A stretch of DNA of 41,287 bases from Novosphingobium piscinae (GTDB lineage Bacteria; Pseudomonadota; Alphaproteobacteria; Sphingomonadales; Sphingomonadaceae). Positions 25,211 to 34,376 of the stretch are shown piece by piece (positions within the stretch are counted from its first letter, which is position 1; every line of letters begins with the position of its first letter). The stretch covers positions 1-41,287 of the forward strand of contig NZ_JACLAX010000022.1 in assembly GCF_014230355.1 (NCBI RefSeq), given 5' to 3'. The notes below the pieces were generated by a model, which did not search any database, was not told where the DNA came from, and saw only the letters and a list, made by a program, of their open reading frames with translations. The position numbers and the translations under genes are program-made.

Positions 25211-26136
25211 CCCTCGATCACCTCGAAGCGCTCGATGTCGGACACCGCGCCGCGGCGTTCGCCCGTGGTCCAGACCGCGCGGACGCGGGCGCCCGGCTTG
25301 ATCTGCTGCTTGGCGGTCTCGAGGTCGTCGATCTCGATGACATGGATCATCTTGGTCGAGGCGCCGTCGAGGACGATCTCGGCATAGGCATAGGGGACCT
25401 GGCGGGTCTGCCCGTAGACCTCGACGTTGATCAGCGAGCAGGCGCGGATGGTCCCCGTGTCGGCGCAGGCCTTCCAGGTGCCGGTGCGCTTGTGCGTGAT
25501 GTCGTCGATCTCGCGCGGGGGCAGCAGGGCCTCATCGGCGTTCGAGCCGCGCACGCCCATGACGACGCCGTTCTCCTTCAGCTCGTCGAACATCCTGCCG
25601 TAGTAGGGGCCGTAGGCGTGGTCGTAGTGCAGCGCCATCGCATAGTTGATCACGCCGAGCGGCTCTGCGGCGCCGACCAGCGGCTTCACTTCGCCCACCG
25701 CCGCGTCGGCCGCCGGAACGAAGCCTTCGATCGCGAGGATCGAGGTGCCCTCGTCGCCCGCCGCCCACTGCACGGCCACGCGCTGGCCGACCTTCACCTG
25801 ATCGAGATCGGCGAGGATGCGATGCACGAAGCTGTTGCGGCAGCCGTCGAGGCGGACCAGGCCGAGCACGACGCCGTTGACCCGGGTGAAGCCGGTCAGC
25901 TCGCCGGTTTCGGGAGCCTGGACCAGCTCGGTCGGCTCCTCGCCGTCCCTGGGCGAGAAGTCCTGCGCCGGCGCGATCACCGTGCCGTCAGCGAACCGGG
26001 CTCCGACAATGCGGCGGTTCGGCATTTCGGCCAGGAAGACACCCGCGGCACGGCCCGGGGTCAGGGTGTAGGGCAGCGAAATCGTGCTCTTGAAGGTGGG
26101 CAGATCGATCGGTGCGGTATCGGGTGCGTAGAACAT
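25207..26136 (-). CDS. Tandem OB-fold (DUF35-like) protein with lost zinc-ribbon cysteines
   Basis: 309 residues with two repeats of the rubredoxin-like zinc ribbon plus OB-fold layout, 1-140 and ~160-309. In repeat 1 'ARFADGTVIAPAQDFSPRDG' (46-65) matches the usual R-C-x2-C-G...P...F-C-P-x-C-G with every Cys replaced (Ser61 and Asp64 in the second pair). In repeat 2 'VRGSNADEALLPPREIDD' (195-212) aligns with C-x2-C...LPPRE-x-C with Gly, Ala and Asp at the Cys positions. DUF35 proteins bind thiolase-fold enzymes and are required by several of them; the next two genes are thiolase-like. This is therefore probably the obligate partner of those proteins. Confidence 0.85.
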   Translation of the reverse strand: MFYAPDTAPIDLPTFKSTISLPYTLTPGRAAGVFLAEMPNRRIVGARFADGTVIAPAQDFSPRDGEEPTELVQAPETGELTGFTRVNGVVLGLVRLDGCRNSFVHRILADLDQVKVGQRVAVQWAAGDEGTSILAIEGFVPAADAAVGEVKPLVGAAEPLGVINYAMALHYDHAYGPYYGRMFDELKENGVVMGVRGSNADEALLPPREIDDITHKRTGTWKACADTGTIRACSLINVEVYGQTRQVPYAYAEIVLDGASTKMIHVIEIDDLETAKQQIKPGARVRAVWTTGERRGAVSDIERFEVIEG

Positions 26137-26150
26137 CGGTCCTTACCTCC

Positions 26151-27302
26151 TCAGGCGCTCAGCACGGCGCAGCCGCGCAGGTTGGCCCAGCCGCCACCGG
26201 ACTGGACGAGCGCGAGCTTGGCGTCCTTGATCTGGTGCGTTTCGTTACGGCCCATGACCTGGGTCGCGGCTTCGATCAGGCGGATGACGCCGACCGCACC
26301 GATCGGGTTGGCGCCCATGCACCCGCCCGAGGGGTTGACCGGGATGTCACCGTCAACCTGGGTCGCGCCCGAGGCGACGAGATCCGCCGCCTGACCCGGA
26401 GGACACAGTCCCAGGCTCTCGTAGTAGTTGAGCTCGAAGCAGGAATAGGGCTCCTGCACCTCGACGACGTCGAACTGACGGCGCGGGTTGGTGATACCGG
26501 CGGCGCGGTAGACCTGGCGCGAGGCGATCGCGAGCGGCTCCGAGAGCATCAGCGAGCGTTCGGGCGCATTGTCCGCCTCGCAGCAGTAGGCCATGCCGCG
26601 GATCCAGGCCGGACGGGTGGTCGAATGGTGCGCCACCTTGTCCGAGGCGAGCACGATCGCCGCGGCGCCGTCCGAGATCGGCGGCACATCGAGCAGCTTG
26701 ATCGGCCAGCACAGCGGCTTGGAGTTCAGCACGTCCTCGACGGTGACGGCTTTCTTCTGGTGCGCATAGGGATTCTTGATGGCGTTGTTGCGATTCTTGG
26801 CCGCGACCATCGCCGCCGCTTCCTCGGTGTGGCCAAGCACATCCATGCGGGCGCGCCAGTAGGCCGCCGAGAAGCCCATGATCCCGACCGCGAACTCACG
26901 ACCCCAGAACGGATCGTAGAGCGTCGAGATCGAGTACTGCAGCTGGCCCTCGGACAGCTTGTCGTAGGCCACCACGAGCGTGCGCTCGGAATAGCCGCCG
27001 GCCACCTGGTAGTAGCCCGCGAGCGCGCCGGCGAAGCCGGCCCCGCCGCCGCTGGTCAGGCGGACGACCGACTTGCCCTGGGCACCGATCGCGTCGACCA
27101 CCCACTTCTCGGGCTGGTTGACCGCGGCGAACAGCACGGGACCGGTCGCGATGACGATGGTGTCGATGTCCTCCATCGACAGGTTGGCGTCGGCCAGCGC
27201 GCGGTCCACGGCCTCGCGGACGAGACCGGCCTGGCTGACGTCGGTGCGCCGACGCGAGTGATGCGTCTGCCCGACGCCGACGATTCCTACTTCACGGCCC
27301 AT
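26151..27302 (-). CDS. SCP2-type thiolase-like protein A (non-canonical)
   Basis: 383 residues from ATG 27302 (GAGG 8 bases upstream); a TTG at 27308 is also in frame. Thiolase fold: 'REVGIVGVGQTHHSRRR' start, 'PPISDGAAAIVLASDKV' and 'NPSGGCMGANPIGAVGVIRL' near the end. The Cys of the usual C-x-S-G is replaced (L-T-S-G-G-G-A), the G-H-P His is Asn (G-A-N-P), and no C-terminal C-x-G-G is present ('VQSGGGW'). It is therefore not a classical thiolase; it resembles lipid-transfer-protein/Ltp2-like aldolases that cleave beta-hydroxyacyl-CoA with a DUF35 partner. Retro-aldol or acyl-transfer chemistry is an inference. Confidence 0.85.
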   Translation of the reverse strand: MGREVGIVGVGQTHHSRRRTDVSQAGLVREAVDRALADANLSMEDIDTIVIATGPVLFAAVNQPEKWVVDAIGAQGKSVVRLTSGGGAGFAGALAGYYQVAGGYSERTLVVAYDKLSEGQLQYSISTLYDPFWGREFAVGIMGFSAAYWRARMDVLGHTEEAAAMVAAKNRNNAIKNPYAHQKKAVTVEDVLNSKPLCWPIKLLDVPPISDGAAAIVLASDKVAHHSTTRPAWIRGMAYCCEADNAPERSLMLSEPLAIASRQVYRAAGITNPRRQFDVVEVQEPYSCFELNYYESLGLCPPGQAADLVASGATQVDGDIPVNPSGGCMGANPIGAVGVIRLIEAATQVMGRNETHQIKDAKLALVQSGGGWANLRGCAVLSA

Positions 27303-27304
27303 GA

Positions 27305-28420
27305 TCAAACCTCGAGAGTGAAGACGCAGTTGGTCTGCATCGCGACACCGCCGGTGCCGTGGACGATAGCCTTGGACGGAGCCGCGGCTCCGGCCTTGAC
27401 CGGTGCGGAAAGCTGCTTGGCCGCTTCGGCCAGACGGACCAGGCCGGTGGCCATGATCGGATCGGCCGGCAGCGCGCCTCCCGACCGGTTGATCTTGTCG
27501 CTCGAGGCGACATCGGCGCCCTTGCCTTCGGCGGCGAGCCCGAGACCCTCGAAGGTCAGGAGTTCGCCGATCACCGAGCTGCCGCTGGTCTCGATGACGT
27601 CGGCAGCAGCGGCCGAGTCCCAGCCGGCCTTGCCCAGGGCCATCCTCGCCGCATTCGCGACCGAATCCAGCTTGTTCTCGGTCCGCTCGGCCAGGGCATG
27701 GGTTTCCATGCTGGTGCCCATGCCGGTGATGAACACCGGCGGACGGCCCGTGCGGCGCGCCACGTCACCACTGCCGATCAGCACGGCCACCGCGCCATCC
27801 AGCGGGCGCGAGATCATCAGCTCTGTCAGCGGCCAGGCCGCCTCGGCACCCGCCAGCACCGCCGCGGAGTCGGGAACCTCGCCGATCGACGCCTTGCTGT
27901 TGGCTGCGGCATCGGCCCAGCGCTTGGCGACGATGGCGGCAAGGGCATCATCCTTGATCCCGTGGGCAGCCAGATAGCGCTGCGCCTGGATGCCCAGTGC
28001 CGCCTTCTGGCCGAAGCCCACCGGGCGCTGGTAGAAGGGCTCGACCATCGAAGCCCAGTAGAGATCGATGTCCGACTCCGAGGGCTTCGAGTAGGCGACG
28101 ATCAGTCCGATCTGCGAGGCGCCCGAGCGGATCTTGTTGACCCCGTAGAGCGCGCCCCAGAGACCATCTTCTTCGACCCGGGCCTCTTCCTTGTGGTGCG
28201 CACCCAGCGCACCGAGGAAACCGCAGTTGGAGATCGAGCGGCCGTCAAGCACGTCACTGCCGGAATCGATCACGAAATCCACGTCGTCGAGCGTCAGACC
28301 GGTGCCCTTGAACACGTTGGTCACGACCGACGAGATGAGATCGATATGCTGTGCGTCGCGCCACGCCGGACGCAACTCGGTTTGCGCGGAGGCCAGCACC
28401 GCAACCTGACTGAGACCCAT
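27305..28420 (-). CDS. SCP2-type thiolase-like protein B (non-canonical)
   Basis: 371 residues; ATG 28420 has GAGGA 6 bases upstream, and a 21-residue upstream extension is less likely. It is related to protein A in layout: 'DDVDFVIDSGSDVLDGRS', 'SRPLDGAVAVLIGSGDVA', 'NRSGGALPADPIMATGLVRL'. The nucleophilic Cys position lies in an acidic stretch (V-E-E-D-G), the G-H-P motif reads A-D-P, and the end has 'HGTGGVAMQT' with a His-Gly-x-Gly-Gly motif. Probably a heteromeric partner of protein A together with the OB-fold protein. First gene of the long operon; site D lies 102 bases upstream. Confidence 0.83.
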   Translation of the reverse strand: MGLSQVAVLASAQTELRPAWRDAQHIDLISSVVTNVFKGTGLTLDDVDFVIDSGSDVLDGRSISNCGFLGALGAHHKEEARVEEDGLWGALYGVNKIRSGASQIGLIVAYSKPSESDIDLYWASMVEPFYQRPVGFGQKAALGIQAQRYLAAHGIKDDALAAIVAKRWADAAANSKASIGEVPDSAAVLAGAEAAWPLTELMISRPLDGAVAVLIGSGDVARRTGRPPVFITGMGTSMETHALAERTENKLDSVANAARMALGKAGWDSAAAADVIETSGSSVIGELLTFEGLGLAAEGKGADVASSDKINRSGGALPADPIMATGLVRLAEAAKQLSAPVKAGAAAPSKAIVHGTGGVAMQTNCVFTLEV

Positions 28421-28522
28421 CGGATTCCTCACCCTGCCATTCGCCGGACTCGCCGCATCCGCGACCCGTCCGGCCTCTGCCATTCTTCTAAGCTCGCCGC
28501 TTTTCCCGTGTCAAAAGAAAAA

Positions 28523-28537
28523 GCGACGTTTTATCGG
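28523..28537. promoter_or_regulatory. Operator-like palindrome, site D
   Basis: GCGAC-GTTTT-ATCGG, matching the consensus with 5-base spacing. It controls, by position, the minus-strand operon starting at 28420. Bases 28524-28538 are identical to site A. Confidence 0.7.
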
Positions 28538-28618
28538 ATTTTCGGTTTGCCACCCGCTCTGTCTTGGCATTTGTGTCCAGAAACAATGGATTTTTGAAGG
28601 GTTGCAATTTGCCGATCG

Positions 28619-28633
28619 CCGAAACATTATCGG
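28619..28633. promoter_or_regulatory. Operator-like palindrome, site E
   Basis: CCGAA-ACATT-ATCGG, ending 27 bases before the amidohydrolase start at 28661, in the same 240-base divergent region as site D (96 bases apart, centre to centre). Each divergent operon thus has its own copy. Confidence 0.65.
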
Positions 28634-28660
28634 ATCAAGAGTGGGAACGGGAGCGGATTC

Positions 28661-29743
28661 GTGGGACTCGATGTGACGGGGCGTTTCCGGTATCCGCCGC
28701 CCAACCCTGCCTGGCTCGCGCTCTCCGACGAACCGGTGACCGACCCCGCGCTCCCCATCGTCGACGCGCACCACCATCTGTGGGAGCAGGATGGACACCC
28801 CTATCTGCTCGACGAGATCGCCGCGGACCTCGCGTCCGGGCATGCGGTGAGCGCGACCGTGTTCGTCCAGGCGCACTATGGCTACCGCACCGGTGGACCG
28901 GCCCACCTCGCGCCGGTCGGCGAGACCGAGAAGGTGGCCGCCATCGCCCGCGCGGCGGCGGCGCGCGGCCAGCCCGAGGTCGCGGCCGCGATCGTCGCCT
29001 TCGCCGATCTGACCCGCGGCAGCGCCGCCGACGAGGTGATCGCGGCCCATGCCGCCGCGGCGGAGGGACGGCTACGCGGCATCCGCCACAGCGTCTCACG
29101 CGATCCCAACTTTCCGGACGGGGTGGTCCTGCGGCCCGCGCCCGAAGGGCTGCTCGGCGATCCCGCCTACCGCGACGGACTGCGCGCTATTTCGCGGGCG
29201 GGACTGAGCTATGATGCCATGCTCTACAACTGCCAGATCGCCGAGCTGTGCGACATGGCCGATGCCCTGCCCTCGCTGCCTATCGTGCTGGATCATATCG
29301 GCTGCATCCTCGGCGTCGGGCTTTACGAGGGCCGCGAGGCGGAGCTGTTCGCGCGGTGGCTCCTCGACATGGCCGACCTCGCCAGGCGGCCGAATGTCTC
29401 GGTCAAAATCGGCGGCTTCGGGATGATCGTCTGCGGCGCGCGGTGGCACGAAGCCGAGCAGCCCCCCTCGTCCCGGCAACTGGCCGAGGCCTGGCGGCCC
29501 TATGTCGAGACCTGCATCGACCTGTTCGGCGTCGAGCGCTGCATGTTCGAGAGCAATTTCCCGGTCGACAAGGCGATGTACCCCTACCGGACGCTGTGGA
29601 ACGCCTTCAAACGCCTAACCGAGGGTGCCTCGGCCGACGAACGGACCGCGCTGTTTTCCGGCACCGCCACCCGCTTCTATCGCCTCGCCCCGCGATCAGG
29701 CGCCGACGGCTCCTCCCTCCATGAGCAGGTGCTCCATGCCTGA
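28661..29743 (+). CDS. Amidohydrolase-2 family metal-dependent hydrolase, lactonase-like
   Basis: 360 residues starting with GTG at 28661 (GGGAGC about 8 bases upstream). The metal-site 'IVDAHHHLWEQDG' (His37, His39) opens the TIM barrel, followed by 'LRGIRHSVSRDP', 'PIVLDHIGCILG' and 'RCMFESNFPVDK'. This subfamily includes 2-pyrone-4,6-dicarboxylate lactonase, L-fuconolactone hydrolase and gamma-resorcylate-type decarboxylases. Hydrolysis of a lactone made by an LLM Baeyer-Villiger step fits the context but is inferred. First gene of a tightly overlapped plus-strand operon. Confidence 0.88.
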   Translation: MGLDVTGRFRYPPPNPAWLALSDEPVTDPALPIVDAHHHLWEQDGHPYLLDEIAADLASGHAVSATVFVQAHYGYRTGGPAHLAPVGETEKVAAIARAAAARGQPEVAAAIVAFADLTRGSAADEVIAAHAAAAEGRLRGIRHSVSRDPNFPDGVVLRPAPEGLLGDPAYRDGLRAISRAGLSYDAMLYNCQIAELCDMADALPSLPIVLDHIGCILGVGLYEGREAELFARWLLDMADLARRPNVSVKIGGFGMIVCGARWHEAEQPPSSRQLAEAWRPYVETCIDLFGVERCMFESNFPVDKAMYPYRTLWNAFKRLTEGASADERTALFSGTATRFYRLAPRSGADGSSLHEQVLHA

Positions 29744-31307
29744 ACCAATCAACCGCAACCGGGCCCTGCATCTCCTTGAGCGCGACCGAGACTGCGGCAC
29801 GCGGACCGCGATCGTCTACGGCGCCACCAGGATCAGCTTCGCCGAGCTTGCCGACGAGGTCCGCCGAACCGCCGGCGCGTTGCAGTCGCTCGGGATCGAC
29901 CGGGGCCGCCACGTCGGGGTGCTCGTGCCGAGCGAGCCCGCGTTCATCATCGTGCAGCAGGCGCTGTTCCTGCTCGGCGCGACGGTTTCGCCACTCAACA
30001 TCTACTACCGGCCCGGCGAGCTCGCCCACGCGATTGCCAGCTGCGCGCTCGACGCTGTGGTACTTCATGCCGACCTGCGCGACCGCCTGCCGCTCTCGGT
30101 GCGGGCGGAGGCGGGATCGCTGCGTCTGGCCATCGTCACCGGCGCGCACGACCCGGGCCCCGGCTTCGCCTCGCTCGACGCGGCACTCGCTTCGGCCGAG
30201 CCCCTTGCCACCCCTGCGCAGGTGTCGGAGCGGGAAATCGCCCTTCTGCTCAACACCAGCGCGACCACCGGCAAGTCCAAGGGCGTCATGCTCACGGCCG
30301 GCAACCTCGCAGCGAACTACGATGCCACCCCGGGCTGGCTTGGGCTCACCCGAGAGGACGTCATCCTCTGCGCGCTACCGCTCTACAACACCTTCGGGCT
30401 CAACCAGTGCATCAACGCCATGCTGGTGACCGGAGCGACCCTGGTGCTGCTGCCCCGCTTCGATGCGGAGCGCTGCATCCAGGCGATCCAGCGCCATGGC
30501 TGCACCTTCATGCCGGCCGTCCCCACCATGCTGCAGAAGATGATCGATCATCCCGGCCTGCACGAAGGTGCGTTGCACAGCCTGCGCCGCATCATGACCG
30601 GTGGCGCACCGGTTCCGGTCGCCCTGCTGCACCGCGTCATGGCGGCGACCAGCCCGGACACGATCCTTCTCACCGGCTATGGCCTGACCGAGGGCGCCGC
30701 ACTGATCACCCTGTGCCAGGTCCGCTGCGGAGCCGACGGGGAGCTGGACCATGGCAAGACGATCGGCCGCGTGCTGGACGGCATGGACCTGGAGGTCATG
30801 GCCGATGACGGCACGGTCCTCCCGCGCGGCAGCGTCGGGGAGTTCGTGGTGCGCGGGCCGAATATCATGGCCGGCTATTTCAACGCGCCCGACGACACCG
30901 CCCAGGCGCTGCGCGACGGGTGGCTGCACACTGGCGACGTCGGCCTGATCGCGCCGGACGGAAATGCCTACATCGTCGATCGCAAGAAGGACGTGATCAT
31001 CCGCGGCGGGCAGAACATCTACCCGGCCGACATCGAGGAGGTGATCTACGGGATCGAGGGGGTGAGCGAGGTTGCCGTCGTCGCGCAGGAGGACGATGTG
31101 CTGGGCGAAGTCCCGGTCGCCTTCGTCGCCACGCGTCCCGGCATGACCGTGGAAGCCGAACAGGTCATCGCCCGCTGCGCCGACCAGCTCGCCAGCTACA
31201 AGCGCCCCAGCGCGGTCCACTTCCTCGAGGAACTGCCCAAGGGGCCGACCGGCAAGATCCTGCGGCGCGGGTTGCGTGAGCTGCTTGCGGTTCCGTTCAC
31301 CGGATGA
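29736..31307 (+). CDS. Acyl-CoA ligase (AMP-forming)
   Basis: 523 residues; ATG 29736 overlaps the amidohydrolase end by 8 bases. ANL-superfamily motifs: the ATP loop 'NTSATTGKSKGVML' near residue 172, 'LTGYGLTEGAALI' near 313, 'GWLHTGDVGLIAPDGN' near 395, 'DRKKDVIIRGGQNIYPADIEE' hinge near 417, and the C-terminal catalytic Lys in 'GPTGKILRR'. It makes an acyl-CoA from a free acid, ATP and CoA, probably the ring-opened acid of the pathway. The first loop has S-A-T-T-G rather than S-G-T-T-G. Confidence 0.93.
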   Translation: MPEPINRNRALHLLERDRDCGTRTAIVYGATRISFAELADEVRRTAGALQSLGIDRGRHVGVLVPSEPAFIIVQQALFLLGATVSPLNIYYRPGELAHAIASCALDAVVLHADLRDRLPLSVRAEAGSLRLAIVTGAHDPGPGFASLDAALASAEPLATPAQVSEREIALLLNTSATTGKSKGVMLTAGNLAANYDATPGWLGLTREDVILCALPLYNTFGLNQCINAMLVTGATLVLLPRFDAERCIQAIQRHGCTFMPAVPTMLQKMIDHPGLHEGALHSLRRIMTGGAPVPVALLHRVMAATSPDTILLTGYGLTEGAALITLCQVRCGADGELDHGKTIGRVLDGMDLEVMADDGTVLPRGSVGEFVVRGPNIMAGYFNAPDDTAQALRDGWLHTGDVGLIAPDGNAYIVDRKKDVIIRGGQNIYPADIEEVIYGIEGVSEVAVVAQEDDVLGEVPVAFVATRPGMTVEAEQVIARCADQLASYKRPSAVHFLEELPKGPTGKILRRGLRELLAVPFTG

Positions 31308-32197
31308 GTGCCTCGCCCACCTGCCTGACGGTGGCCGTGGCCGGCCGCCGGATCCATGTGGCGACCTGGGGACAGCCGAACGCGCCCGTCGTCATGCTCA
31401 TCCACGGCATGCGGGACCATTGCCGCAGCTGGGACTGGATCGCCCCCGTCCTCGCCGAGCACTATCGGGTTATCGCGCCCGACCTGCGCGGGCATGGCGA
31501 GAGCGACTGGGCGGGGAGCGACGGCTATGCCCTTCCCGGCTATGTCGCCGACATTGCCGACGTGGCCCAGGCCTTGGGGCTCGACCGCTATGCCATCGTG
31601 GGGCATTCGCTCGGCGGCGCGATCGGGCTGAGGGTCACGGCCGCGTTTCCGGACCGGGTCGTGGCGTTCGCCGGGGTCGAATGCATCGAGCTGCCGATCC
31701 ACCGCGACGAAGCCCGCGAGCCCACCCCCTATCCCCAGCGCCTGCGGCAGTGGCTGGAGCGCCGCCAGGCCGCCGCGATCCATTCGATCCGCCACTATCC
31801 CACCCTCGAGGATGCCTGCGCGCGGATGCAGCGGGAACAGCCCGACATTCCGGCGGCAACGGTCCGACATCTGGTCGAGCACGCCACGGTTTGCGATGCG
31901 GGCCTGGGCTGGCGCTGGAAGTTCGATCCGCGTGTCCGCCTGCGTGCCCCCGAAGACCAGCGCGCCAGCGACCTGGACGAGGTGCTCGATGCGGTGACCT
32001 GTCCGGTCCTGCTGTTCTACGGCGATGCCGGATGGATTCCGGTCCCGGGTGCGCCGCGCCTCTCCCGCCTCGGCCAGTACCGGATCAGCCATTACCCGGG
32101 TGGAGGACACTGGCTCCACCACCAGTTCACCGGGCGCTTCACCGCCGAAGTGCTCGCCTTTCTCGATGCAAACTGCAGGACAACCGATCATGCGTGA
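31304..32197 (+). CDS. Alpha/beta-hydrolase
   Basis: 297 residues; ATG 31304 overlaps the ligase stop by 4 bases. Oxyanion 'LIHGMRDH' at 32-39, nucleophile elbow 'GHSLGG' with Ser102, and a late 'YPGGGHWLHHQF' with the catalytic His are present. Members of this branch include ring-cleavage C-C hydrolases, esterases and epoxide hydrolases; the Ser nucleophile argues against epoxide hydrolase. It could hydrolyse an ester, lactone or beta-diketone intermediate. Overlaps the thiolase start by 8 bases. Confidence 0.88.
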   Translation: MSASPTCLTVAVAGRRIHVATWGQPNAPVVMLIHGMRDHCRSWDWIAPVLAEHYRVIAPDLRGHGESDWAGSDGYALPGYVADIADVAQALGLDRYAIVGHSLGGAIGLRVTAAFPDRVVAFAGVECIELPIHRDEAREPTPYPQRLRQWLERRQAAAIHSIRHYPTLEDACARMQREQPDIPAATVRHLVEHATVCDAGLGWRWKFDPRVRLRAPEDQRASDLDEVLDAVTCPVLLFYGDAGWIPVPGAPRLSRLGQYRISHYPGGGHWLHHQFTGRFTAEVLAFLDANCRTTDHA

Positions 32198-33395
32198 AGC
32201 CGCCATTGTCTCCACCGCCCGCACCGGCGTCGCCCGGGCCTTCAAGGGCGCCTTCAACAACACCGATGCCCCCCGGATCACGGCCCACGTGATGAACGCC
32301 GCGATCGAACGGGCCGGGATCGATCCGGCGCGGATCGAGGACGTGGCGATCGGTGTCGGCACCCAGTGGGGGACCCAGGGTTCGAACCTGGCCCGCACCT
32401 CGATCATCGCCGCGGGCCTGCCCGAATGCGTCCCCGGCACCACGCTTGACCGCAAGTGCGGCTCGGGCCTCACCACCCTCGCCTACATCGCGCGCGCTAT
32501 CATCGCCGGCGACATCGACGTCGGCCTCTCGGGCGGCGCGGAATCGATCACCCACACCCGCAACGCCCACGCGCCGACCTACCGCGCGCAACCCGCCGAA
32601 GTGCTGGCCGGCGATCCCCACGCCTACATGGCGATGATCGAGACCGCCGAGATCGTCGCCGAACGCTACAACGTCTCGCGCGAGGACCAGGACGCCTTCG
32701 CGCTGGAAAGCCACCTGCGCGCCGCGGCCGCCACCCGCGAGGGCCGTCTCGCCGACGAGATCGCCCCGATCACGGTGCTGCGGAACGTCATCGAGAAGGA
32801 CGGCTCGATCAGCGGTACCGAGGAGGTGACCCTCGCCAGCGACGAAGGCATTCGCGCCGACACCACGCTCGAAGGCCTCGCCAAGCTCAAGCCGGTGTGG
32901 AGGGACGGCCAGATCGTCAAGGAAGGCCGCTTCATCACCGCGGGCAATGCCAGCCAGCTTTCGGACGGCGCCGCCGCGCAGGTGCTGATGGACCGGGAGA
33001 CGGCCGAGCGCGAAGGCCTGCCCATCCTGGGAATCTTCCGCGGCTTCCAGTCGGTCGGCTGCAAGCCCGAGGAGATGGGCATCGGCCCGGTCTTCGCCAT
33101 CCCGAAGCTGCTCGAGCGCGCGGGCCTGAGCATCGATGACATCGGCCTCTGGGAGATCAACGAGGCCTTCGCCAGCCAGGCGATCTACTGCCAGCGCAAG
33201 CTCGGCATCGATCCGGCCAGGCTCAACGTCAACGGCGGCGGCATCGCCATCGGCCACCCCTTCGGCATGACCGGGGCGCGCCTGACCGGACACGCGCTGA
33301 TCGAGGCGCGCCGGCGCGGCGTCCGCTATGCCGTGGTCTCGATGTGCGTTGCGGGCGGCATGGGCTCGGCCGGCCTGTTCGAGATCCCGGCATGA
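32190..33395 (+). CDS. Acetyl-CoA acetyltransferase / 3-ketoacyl-CoA thiolase
   Basis: 401 residues. Canonical thiolase with all catalytic parts: Cys90 in '[11 protein letters not shown]', '[17 protein letters not shown]' with the active His, and the second Cys in '[13 protein letters not shown]'. It releases acetyl-CoA (or a related acyl-CoA) from 3-oxoacyl-CoA made by the hydratase/dehydrogenase pair at 13531-15722. It contrasts with the two Cys-less thiolase-like proteins at 26151-28420, so these must do different chemistry. Confidence 0.95.
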   Translation: MREAAIVSTARTGVARAFKGAFNNTDAPRITAHVMNAAIERAGIDPARIEDVAIGVGTQWGTQGSNLARTSIIAAGLPECVPGTTLDRKCGSGLTTLAYIARAIIAGDIDVGLSGGAESITHTRNAHAPTYRAQPAEVLAGDPHAYMAMIETAEIVAERYNVSREDQDAFALESHLRAAAATREGRLADEIAPITVLRNVIEKDGSISGTEEVTLASDEGIRADTTLEGLAKLKPVWRDGQIVKEGRFITAGNASQLSDGAAAQVLMDRETAEREGLPILGIFRGFQSVGCKPEEMGIGPVFAIPKLLERAGLSIDDIGLWEINEAFASQAIYCQRKLGIDPARLNVNGGGIAIGHPFGMTGARLTGHALIEARRRGVRYAVVSMCVAGGMGSAGLFEIPA

Positions 33396-34363
33396 CCGGC
33401 GCCACGACCGTGCCGAACGCCATGCGCTTCGACGACGATGTCGTCGTGATCACCGGCGCCGGCCGCGGTCTGGGGCGCGAATATGCCCTCGCCTTCGCTG
33501 CGCGCGGCGCGGCCGTGGTGGTCAATGACATCGGCACCGAGCCCGGTCCGGGGACCGGTCAGCCGCAGTCGGTGGCCCAGGCGGTAGTCGGCGAGATCAC
33601 CGCCGCCGGAGGGCGGGCCATCGCCAACACCAGCTCGATCACCGAACCCGGCGGCGCCGAGGCGATCATGGCGGCGGCCATCGCGGCCTTCGGCAAGGTG
33701 ACCGTGCTGGTGAACAACGCCGGGATCATCAGCTACGCCCGCCTGACCGAGCTGACGGGCGAGGCCTGGCGCGCGATGCAGGCGGTCACGCTCGACGGGA
33801 CGTTCCACATGTGCCGCGCCGCCTGGCCGCACATGGTGGCGCAGGGCCATGGCCGGATCGTCAACACCACCTCCAACGCCGGCTTCGGTGGATGCGAGAC
33901 ACTGTCGCACTACGGCGCAGCCAAGCTTGCGGTCGCAGGCCTGACCAAGTGCCTGGCGCAGGAGGCCGCCGGCACCGGGATCACCGTCAACGCCGTCGCG
34001 CCGATGGCCGTCACCCGGATGAACCGCGAAGTCTTCTTCGGCGGCGCCGTCAGCGAGGGAGAGGATTGGCGCGAGGATATCCGCGCGGGCAAGGTTCCGA
34101 TGGGCCCGCCAGCGGCGGTGGCCCCGACCGTACTGTGGCTGGCACACCGCTCGACCACGCTGAATGGCGAGATCTTCAGCAGTTCGTCCGGCAAGGTCGC
34201 ACGTGTCGGTTTCGTCGTCGGCGAGGGCTGGTTCGACCCGCACCACGGGCCCGAGGACCTGCGCGATCATGCCGAGCTGGTCCGCAATCTCGGCGACTAC
34301 CTCGACATAGCCTCGACGGGCGACGAACTGGCGCTGATCCCCCCTCTGTTCGCGCCCGGATGA
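33392..34363 (+). CDS. Short-chain dehydrogenase SDR3 (MFE-2-like)
   Basis: 323 residues; ATG 33392 overlaps the thiolase stop by 4 bases. 'TGAGRGLGREYALAFAARGA' (21-40), 'VVVNDIGTE', 'NNAGI' (108-112), Ser161, Tyr174 and Lys178 (SHYGAAKLA) are present. The longer C-terminal part ('VGEGWFDPHHGPEDLRDH') and 'NDIGTE' point to the (3R)-hydroxyacyl-CoA dehydrogenase branch of peroxisomal multifunctional enzyme type 2 rather than the SDR1/SDR2 branch. It may handle the opposite stereoisomer to the dehydrogenase at 14310. Converges on tetR2 13 bases downstream. Confidence 0.9.
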   Translation: MTGATTVPNAMRFDDDVVVITGAGRGLGREYALAFAARGAAVVVNDIGTEPGPGTGQPQSVAQAVVGEITAAGGRAIANTSSITEPGGAEAIMAAAIAAFGKVTVLVNNAGIISYARLTELTGEAWRAMQAVTLDGTFHMCRAAWPHMVAQGHGRIVNTTSNAGFGGCETLSHYGAAKLAVAGLTKCLAQEAAGTGITVNAVAPMAVTRMNREVFFGGAVSEGEDWREDIRAGKVPMGPPAAVAPTVLWLAHRSTTLNGEIFSSSSGKVARVGFVVGEGWFDPHHGPEDLRDHAELVRNLGDYLDIASTGDELALIPPLFAPG

Positions 34364-34376
34364 CGTTCGCGGCGGA

